Source: an uncultured Oscillospiraceae bacterium (GTDB taxonomy: Bacteria > Bacillota > Clostridia > Oscillospirales > Oscillospiraceae). Taken from it: 11,343 bases of DNA. The stretch spans positions 1 through 11,343 of the forward strand of contig CAAERF010000307.1 of assembly GCA_900758315.1 (NCBI GenBank). The letters run 5' to 3'. Positions 7,987-11,343 of the stretch are shown one piece after another (the first letter of the stretch is position 1; each line of letters starts with the position of its first letter). Both the position numbers and the translations under genes were made by a program. The notes under the pieces are model-generated. The model saw only the letters and a program-made list of their open reading frames with translations. It made no database searches and was not told the DNA's origin.

Positions 7987-8226
7987 TCAATACCACCACG
8001 GCAGCTCCAGCCAGAAGTTATCCAAAGCCAGCTTTTCCGTGGACTTCGCTCTGCTCTCTGACAGGTGGAAGTGGTCCGCAGTTTCATTCAGGGGATGGAG
8101 TATATCATCTGCAAAGCCAAAGCGATACCAGAGGTAGGCTTTCTCTCGTGCCTCAATCATTTGCAGAGCCGTATGGATTTCTTCGTGGGTTTCCTTTGCA
8201 ATGTAAATCTGCTCCGGATTCTGCAC
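7987..8226 (-). CDS. Small sigma-70 region 4-like HTH protein
   Basis: A 79-residue acidic protein. Residues 17-70 (ALQMIEAREKAYLWYRFGF, then ETADHFHLSESRAKSTEK) look like the helix-turn-helix of sigma factor region 4: a helix with RE--YL-YRFGF, then E-A--F-LS-SR-K--E. Nothing corresponds to sigma regions 2 or 3. It ends in LELPWWY. It may be a one-domain DNA-binding or RNA polymerase-binding regulator of the kind found in clostridial mobile elements. The start is uncertain: the GTG at 8226 has no good ribosome binding site and lies 11 nt after the XRE stop, and the frame stays open upstream without an ATG. Translation may rely on coupling to the upstream gene. It sits between the XRE regulator and the LytTR regulator in the same direction. 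Confidence 0.75.
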   Translation of the reverse strand: MQNPEQIYIAKETHEEIHTALQMIEAREKAYLWYRFGFADDILHPLNETADHFHLSESRAKSTEKLALDNFWLELPWWY

Positions 8227-8237
8227 TCTGGAATCAG

Positions 8238-8852
8238 CTATATTGCCCTTGCTGCGGCTAAATCGCTGCCTGCTTCCTTTTTGATTTCCTTAACCACTGT
8301 CATAAAAGTGTTTTGAATCGTGGTCTGGTCTGCCTGATAAGTGGGAACTTTCATAGCATTGGCGGTTCTTGCGGCCTGTACTGCTTCGGGAGTTTGATTC
8401 TGTCCCAGCAGCAGAGAGCCAACGGTAGCAAACATCTGGTTTTGTGCGGCATATCCACCTGCAAGGGTATCATCCAAATGCTGTGCAATCATATAAGTAA
8501 CCGTGGCGAAACGGGGATTTTCTAATAGACGGTTGACAACATCATTGTTGACTTTTCCGGTATAAAGGTTCTTTGCAGCTTCAACAGATAACCCTAGTTC
8601 TGAAATATCGTAGTTCTTTTTGTCCGGGATTACGGTAGTACCCAAGATAAAATCCGTGGAGACATTGAACACTCTGGCGATACGGATAACGCTTTCTTCG
8701 CTCAGCTTCTCAGTCTTTCCGCTGAGGAAGCGGCTGATTGTACTTTCGTTCACGTCAATCCGAAGTGCCAGCTCTCGCTGTGTCAACTTACGTTCTCTCA
8801 TTACATCAATGATTCTTTTTCGGACATCGGCAGGTAAATAAGTATCTGCCAT
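8238..8852 (-). CDS. XRE-family transcriptional regulator
   Basis: A 204-residue protein. Residues 11-72 are a Cro/C1-type HTH, with RKLTQRELALRIDVNESTISRFLSG matching the turn and recognition helix, followed by ESVIRIARVFNVSTDFILGTT. The remaining 130 residues (ELGLSVEAAKNLYTGKVNND and onward) match no domain I recognise; they are helical and fairly polar and could bind a partner or ligand. The ATG overlaps the upstream stop as TAATG, and AGAAGGAA lies just before it, so it is coupled to the HTH gene. It probably controls the promoter at 9097-9125, by analogy with element-borne repressors. Confidence is high for the family and low for the regulated target. Confidence 0.92.
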   Translation of the reverse strand: MADTYLPADVRKRIIDVMRERKLTQRELALRIDVNESTISRFLSGKTEKLSEESVIRIARVFNVSTDFILGTTVIPDKKNYDISELGLSVEAAKNLYTGKVNNDVVNRLLENPRFATVTYMIAQHLDDTLAGGYAAQNQMFATVGSLLLGQNQTPEAVQAARTANAMKVPTYQADQTTIQNTFMTVVKEIKKEAGSDLAAARAI

Positions 8853-9061
8853 TATGCTTCCTTCTGTCTGTCAGCTTTCTGCTTGATATATTTTCCGCTT
8901 TTGATGCGGGCATCGGTCGGTTTCTCAGCGTCTGCCGGGATGATCCAGCGGCTTCCTGCCCGCTGTGCGCCCGGTATGCGGTCATTGTTGCAGAGGATAC
9001 CAACTCTCCGGGGAGAGATCCCCCATTTCTCGGCAACTTCAAATGTAGACAGGTATTTCAT
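8852..9061 (-). CDS. Small excisionase-like/MerR-type HTH protein
   Basis: A 69-residue basic protein with YLSTFEVAEKWGISPRRVGILC (residues 3-24), a winged-HTH start of the excisionase/HTH_17 type, then RIPGAQRAGSRWIIPADAEKPTD, the wing. The C-terminus is Lys-rich. Proteins of this type act as DNA-binding regulators or recombination directionality factors. Here it is the first gene after the promoter at 9097-9125 and is preceded by AGGAGGG, eleven bases before the ATG. Its place next to a recombinase relic fits an element-maintenance role, and its place at the head of a regulatory operon fits a transcriptional role; the sequence does not decide between them. Confidence 0.88.
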   Translation of the reverse strand: MKYLSTFEVAEKWGISPRRVGILCNNDRIPGAQRAGSRWIIPADAEKPTDARIKSGKYIKQKADRQKEA

Positions 9062-9096
9062 TTCTGTATCGTCCCTCCTGATTCATAGTAGCTTCA

Positions 9097-9125
9097 ATTA
9101 TATTCTATTTACGGAACAATATCAA
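9097..9125 (-). promoter_or_regulatory. Sigma-A type promoter of the seven-gene operon
   Basis: On the minus strand TTGATA (9120-9125) and TATAAT (9097-9102) are separated by exactly 17 bp, a near-perfect housekeeping promoter. Initiation would fall about 25-30 nt upstream of the first gene's start. Just beyond the -35 box is the small palindrome GTGTGAACAC (9134-9143), a possible operator. The strength of the promoter suggests that a repressor, perhaps the XRE protein, normally holds it down (inference). Confidence 0.85.
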
Positions 9126-9133
9126 CCAATTTT

Positions 9134-9143
9134 GTGTGAACAC
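9134..9143. promoter_or_regulatory. Possible operator palindrome next to the operon promoter
   Basis: GTGTGAACAC is a small inverted repeat (arms GTGT and ACAC around GA) starting 8 bp upstream of the -35 box on the minus strand. It could bind the XRE or the small HTH protein. Four-base arms occur often by chance, so this is a weak call from position alone. Confidence 0.2.
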
Positions 9144-9173
9144 TGCCGTCCCGGACTTGCATTTTTACAAGTT

Positions 9174-10270
9174 TTCAGAGAGAGTTTTTAACCAGATACG
9201 CAAAAGAACATGGGTACACCAACCTGAAAATTCTGGTGGATGACGGCTATACCGGGACGAACTTCAATCGTCCCGGCGTACAGGAGGGCTTCGACCCTGT
9301 AAAGCAGGGACTTGTCGGCTGCTGGCTGGTCAAAGACCTGAGCCGCTTCGGGCGTGATTACCTGACTGTTGGACAGTACACAGACATTATCTTCCCCAGC
9401 TATGATGTGCGATTTATCGCCGTCAATGACGGGGTGGACAGTGAACGGGGCGACAGCGAGGGTATGGCTGCAATCCGAAATCTGTTCAATGAATGGTATC
9501 CCCGTGATACCAGCAAGAAAGTCCGTGTTAGTCTCCACCAAAGAGGAATCAGCGGCAAGCACATGGGCAAGCCGCCCTACGGCTACCGTTGTGACCCTGC
9601 GGACAAAGATCATTGGATTTTGGACGAAGATGCAGCTCCTATCGTCAAATATATCTTTGACCTGACTGTTTCAGGAAAAGGACCGGATGCCATAGCCAGA
9701 ATTTTGGAAGATCAAAAAGTCCTGACGACAAAAGCCCTGTATGCCCAGCGCAAAGGAAAACCGATGCCGGAAAGACCGTATCATTGGGCTGGACAATCCG
9801 TTGCTGGTATTCTGGAACGGATGGAATACACAGGCTGTACCTGTAATTTCAAGATCTATTCCAAATCCTATAAGCTGAAACAGCGGATTCCCAATTCCCC
9901 GGAGGATATGTTCATCCTGCCGGATACGCAGGATGCTATTGTATCACAGGCTCAGTGGGACAGGGTGCAGGAGCGGTTAAAACTCGAAATCGAAGTGACG
10001 GAAGAATGGCTGGAAACGCAGGAAACCATGAGTGCAGATGTGGATGCCTTTGTAGCCCTGACACAGAAGTATGTGGATGTGCAGAAATTGACACCTACGA
10101 TAGTCAATGAGTATATCAAGAAAATTGAGGTGTTTCCACCGGACAAATCCAGCGGCAAGCGGGTACAGAAGGTAAAAATCTATTTCAACTTCGTGGATGA
10201 TGTAGAGATTCCTGTGATATCCGAGCCTGTTGTTGCGAAATCTACCCCTGGACGCAGAAAAACGGCGTGA
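9174..10270 (+). pseudogene. Large serine recombinase relic, lacking catalytic N-terminus and middle domain
   Basis: Family sequence starts abruptly at about 9176 with QREFLTRYAKEHGYTN and continues into VDDGYTGTNFNRPG and KDLSRFGRD, the arginine-bearing resolvase core. The N-terminal part with the catalytic serine (the Y-R-S-DD motif) is absent, and upstream DNA in this frame is unrelated and reaches a stop at 9137. The recombinase domain is present (GISGKHMGKPPYGYRCD to EDMFILPDTQDAIVSQAQWDRVQ). It then jumps at about 9975-9992 directly to EEWLETQETMSADVDAFVALTQKYVDVQKLTP, the DUF4368-like tail. The zinc ribbon and coiled coil expected in between are missing, apparently by an in-frame deletion of well over a hundred codons. 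No start codon with a ribosome binding site was found; the GTG at 9236 is only a coding codon. Intact relatives are around 550 residues and integrate Tn4451/TnpX-like elements. This copy should be unable to cut DNA. Confidence 0.9.
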
Positions 10271-10289
10271 CCATTGAGGTCACACCGTT
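10261..10289. terminator. Hairpin across the recombinase stop codon, terminator-like on the minus strand
   Basis: AACGGCGTGACC (10261-10272) and GGTCACACCGTT (10278-10289) form a 12-bp stem with one mismatch (C10266 against A10284) and a 5-nt loop. The recombinase stop codon lies inside it. On the minus strand the stem is followed by TTTTTC and could end transcripts from the methyltransferase side; on the plus strand no T tract follows. Confidence 0.6.
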
Positions 10290-10350
10290 CTCTGCCCCTC
10301 GCAAAGCTAAATAGTACCTTATCACTATTAAACCTTGATTTTCCGGGGTT

Positions 10351-10380
10351 TTTGAACCATTTTGATACGGTTTGAACAGC
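10351..10380 (+). repeat. Three tandem 10-bp direct repeats starting TTTGA
   Basis: The units are TTTGAACCAT, TTTGATACGG and TTTGAACAGC, each beginning exactly 10 bp after the last (10351, 10361, 10371). The shared core is TTTGA followed by AC or a near match. Spacing of one helical turn puts all copies on the same DNA face, as in arm sites for an integrase or excision factor. They end 3 bp before the rpsI tail. The rest of the gap from 10290 to 10350 shows no gene or clear repeat. Confidence 0.6.
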
Positions 10381-10383
10381 AGA

Positions 10384-10434
10384 TTATCTCTTGCTGAACT
10401 GAGGCGCGCGACGGGCTGCCTTGAGACCTGGTTT
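10384..10434 (-). pseudogene. rpsI: 3' tail of rpsI (ribosomal protein S9), probable attachment-site copy
   Basis: On the minus strand the bases encode KPGLKAARRAPQFSKR and a TAA stop, the universal C-terminus of bacterial ribosomal protein S9 (B. subtilis S9 ends in nearly the same residues). Upstream of the lysine codon the match ends at once, and that point falls on the stop codon of the methyltransferase gene. No start or rest of S9 is present, so it is not a gene. The 3' end of rpsI is a known integration target for integrative elements in Firmicutes, so this is best read as an att-site copy carried or left by such an element. Confidence 0.82.
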
Positions 10435-11251
10435 ATTTTTTCCCCAGCTCCCAGAATGCGACTGCGCTTGCAGCGGCAACATTTAAGGAATCCACTCCGT
10501 GGAACATCGGGATACAGACGGTGTCGTCGCAGTTGTCGATGGTTTCATCCAACAGTCCTTCCCCCTCGGAGCCGAGGATGACAGCGAGCTTTTGTTTGGA
10601 AGAAAGTTTTGGATCATCAATCGAAACAGAATCACAGCGAAGCGCCATTGAAACGGTGTGGAAGCCGTGATTTTTTAATTCGGAAATCCCCGGAAGCGGC
10701 CAGCTGCTGTCCAGGAAGGTCCACGGAATCTGGAAAACGGTTCCCATGCTGACACGGATCGCGCGCCGGTAAAGCGGGTTGGAGCAGTCAGAGGTCAGCA
10801 GTACGCCGTCCATGCCGAGAGCGGCAGCGGAGCGGAAAATTGCGCCGATGTTGGTAGGGTTCATAATATTTTCCAGAATAACAAGACGGCTGGAAGCCTG
10901 ACAAAGCTCTTCCACAGAGGGAAGCTTCGGACGTTTCATAGCGCAGAGCATACCGCGGGTCAGGGCAAAGCCTGTCAGCTGTGTGAGCACCTCAAATGGG
11001 GCGGAAAAAAACGGGATATCCGGGCAGCGTTCCAGAAACGGAAGCGCCTGATTTTCCAGATGTCTGTCCTCCGTCAGAAAAGAGATCGGGATGCAGCCGG
11101 CGTCCAGCGCGCGTTCGATGACCTTTGGGCTTTCAGCAATAAAAATTCCATTCTGCGGGTCGCAGCGGTTTAACAGCTGATTTTCGGAAAGACGGGCATA
11201 GATGTCCAGCTGCGGGTCAAGAAAATCAGTGATCGGTAGTATGGTCGGCAT
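10433..11251 (-). CDS. SpoU/TrmH-family RNA 2'-O-methyltransferase
   Basis: A 272-residue enzyme that should methylate a ribose in rRNA or tRNA using S-adenosylmethionine. The N-terminal 100 residues match the SpoU substrate-binding domain (GIFIAESPKVIERALDAG, residues 35-52). The SPOUT knot motifs follow: motif 1 ENIMNPTNIGAIFRSA (127-142, with R140), motif 2 ILGSEGEGL (225-233) and motif 3 IPMFHGVDSLNVAAASAVA (247-265, with N257). The ATG at 11251 (MPTILPITDF) is chosen because the family match begins there; a GGAG lies about 12 bases upstream. An extension to 11314 is open but reads out of the neighbouring gene. Its target base is not identifiable. The gene overlaps the upstream gene by 26 nt, and its stop coincides with the start of the rpsI tail, so its 3' terminus may have been rebuilt at an insertion junction. 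Base composition matches the left flank. Confidence 0.93.
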   Translation of the reverse strand: MPTILPITDFLDPQLDIYARLSENQLLNRCDPQNGIFIAESPKVIERALDAGCIPISFLTEDRHLENQALPFLERCPDIPFFSAPFEVLTQLTGFALTRGMLCAMKRPKLPSVEELCQASSRLVILENIMNPTNIGAIFRSAAALGMDGVLLTSDCSNPLYRRAIRVSMGTVFQIPWTFLDSSWPLPGISELKNHGFHTVSMALRCDSVSIDDPKLSSKQKLAVILGSEGEGLLDETIDNCDDTVCIPMFHGVDSLNVAAASAVAFWELGKK

Positions 11252-11343
11252 ATGTTTTACATTCTCCAGCTTCTTTGAGCGCCCGGTTCCATTTGCGGAG
11301 CGTGTCGGGGTCAATTTTACAGATTTCTCTGTCGTAAGTATAA
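11226..11343 (-). CDS. C-terminal end of an unidentified protein (5' end outside window)
   Basis: On the minus strand a frame open from the right edge (first full codon at 11342) encodes 38 residues, including DREICKIDPDTLRKWNRALK, and stops at 11226. It is hydrophilic with a charged helical look. I do not recognise the family. It overlaps the methyltransferase start by 26 nt and also holds that gene's GGAG, the usual picture of coupled genes in one operon. The absence of stops over 38 codons in this frame is only modest evidence, but the alternative is a gene-free edge upstream of a gene with no promoter. Confidence 0.5.
   Translation of the reverse strand, partial: YTYDREICKIDPDTLRKWNRALKEAGECKTYADHTTDH

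Noticed and set aside
9188..9613. Minus-strand open frame opposite the recombinase relic
   Set aside because: The plus-strand frame carries unmistakable serine recombinase motifs; the antisense frame has none.
10372..10581. Plus-strand open frame across the rpsI tail and methyltransferase end
   Set aside because: It is antisense to two sequences with clear family matches and has no start signal.
11252..11314. N-terminal extension of the methyltransferase to 11314
   Set aside because: The extra 21 residues do not resemble the family, and this DNA codes for the neighbour in another frame.
1..11343. CRISPR arrays, tRNA or rRNA genes, and complete insertion sequences
   Set aside because: I saw no regularly spaced repeat-spacer units, no tRNA-like cloverleaf in the intergenic gaps, and no transposase frame with flanking inverted repeats.

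Overview
The window looks like a chromosomal segment of a Firmicute, most likely a gut clostridium of the Lachnospiraceae type. The reasons are a type I methionine aminopeptidase with an N-terminal SEC-C zinc motif, strong GGAGG-type ribosome binding sites, a clostridial-style large serine recombinase with a DUF4368 tail, and a relic of the ribosomal protein S9 C-terminus ending PQFSKR. This assignment is inferred from family resemblance only.

Layout. Positions 1-1386 (+) are the host-like left flank: the 3' end of an ABC-F ATPase gene overlapping map (SEC-C methionine aminopeptidase) by 8 nt. Positions 1535-2701 (+) hold an AT-rich MFS permease gene. Positions 2794-9061 (-) form a compact run of seven genes read right to left: a small excisionase-like HTH protein, an XRE-family repressor-like protein, a sigma-region-4-like small protein, a LytTR response regulator, a soluble GHKL histidine kinase, and two half-size ABC exporters. 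A near-consensus promoter (TTGATA, 17 bp, TATAAT) precedes the run at 9097-9125. A terminator-like hairpin at 6521-6550 separates the regulators from the exporters, and a strong terminator at 2747-2783 ends the run. Positions 9174-10270 (+) hold a serine recombinase relic that lacks its catalytic N-terminus and, apparently, its zinc-ribbon and coiled-coil middle. Positions 10261-10434 are an element end: a hairpin, three 10-bp-phased TTTGA repeats and a 51-nt copy of the 3' end of rpsI. Positions 10433-11343 (-) are the right flank: a SpoU/TrmH RNA methyltransferase and the tail of an unidentified gene that overlaps it.

How it fits together. The ancestral flanks appear to be map (+) and the methyltransferase (-) facing each other, with foreign DNA between their 3' ends. 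The seven-gene run reads as a self-regulated efflux cassette. The HTH, XRE and sigma-like proteins would set basal expression, the kinase and LytTR regulator would respond to a signal, and the paired ABC proteins would export a substrate or protect against one. The recombinase is almost certainly inactive, so the cassette is probably a stranded remnant of an integrative element. The rpsI tail, displaced next to an unrelated gene, is the most unexpected signal in the window.
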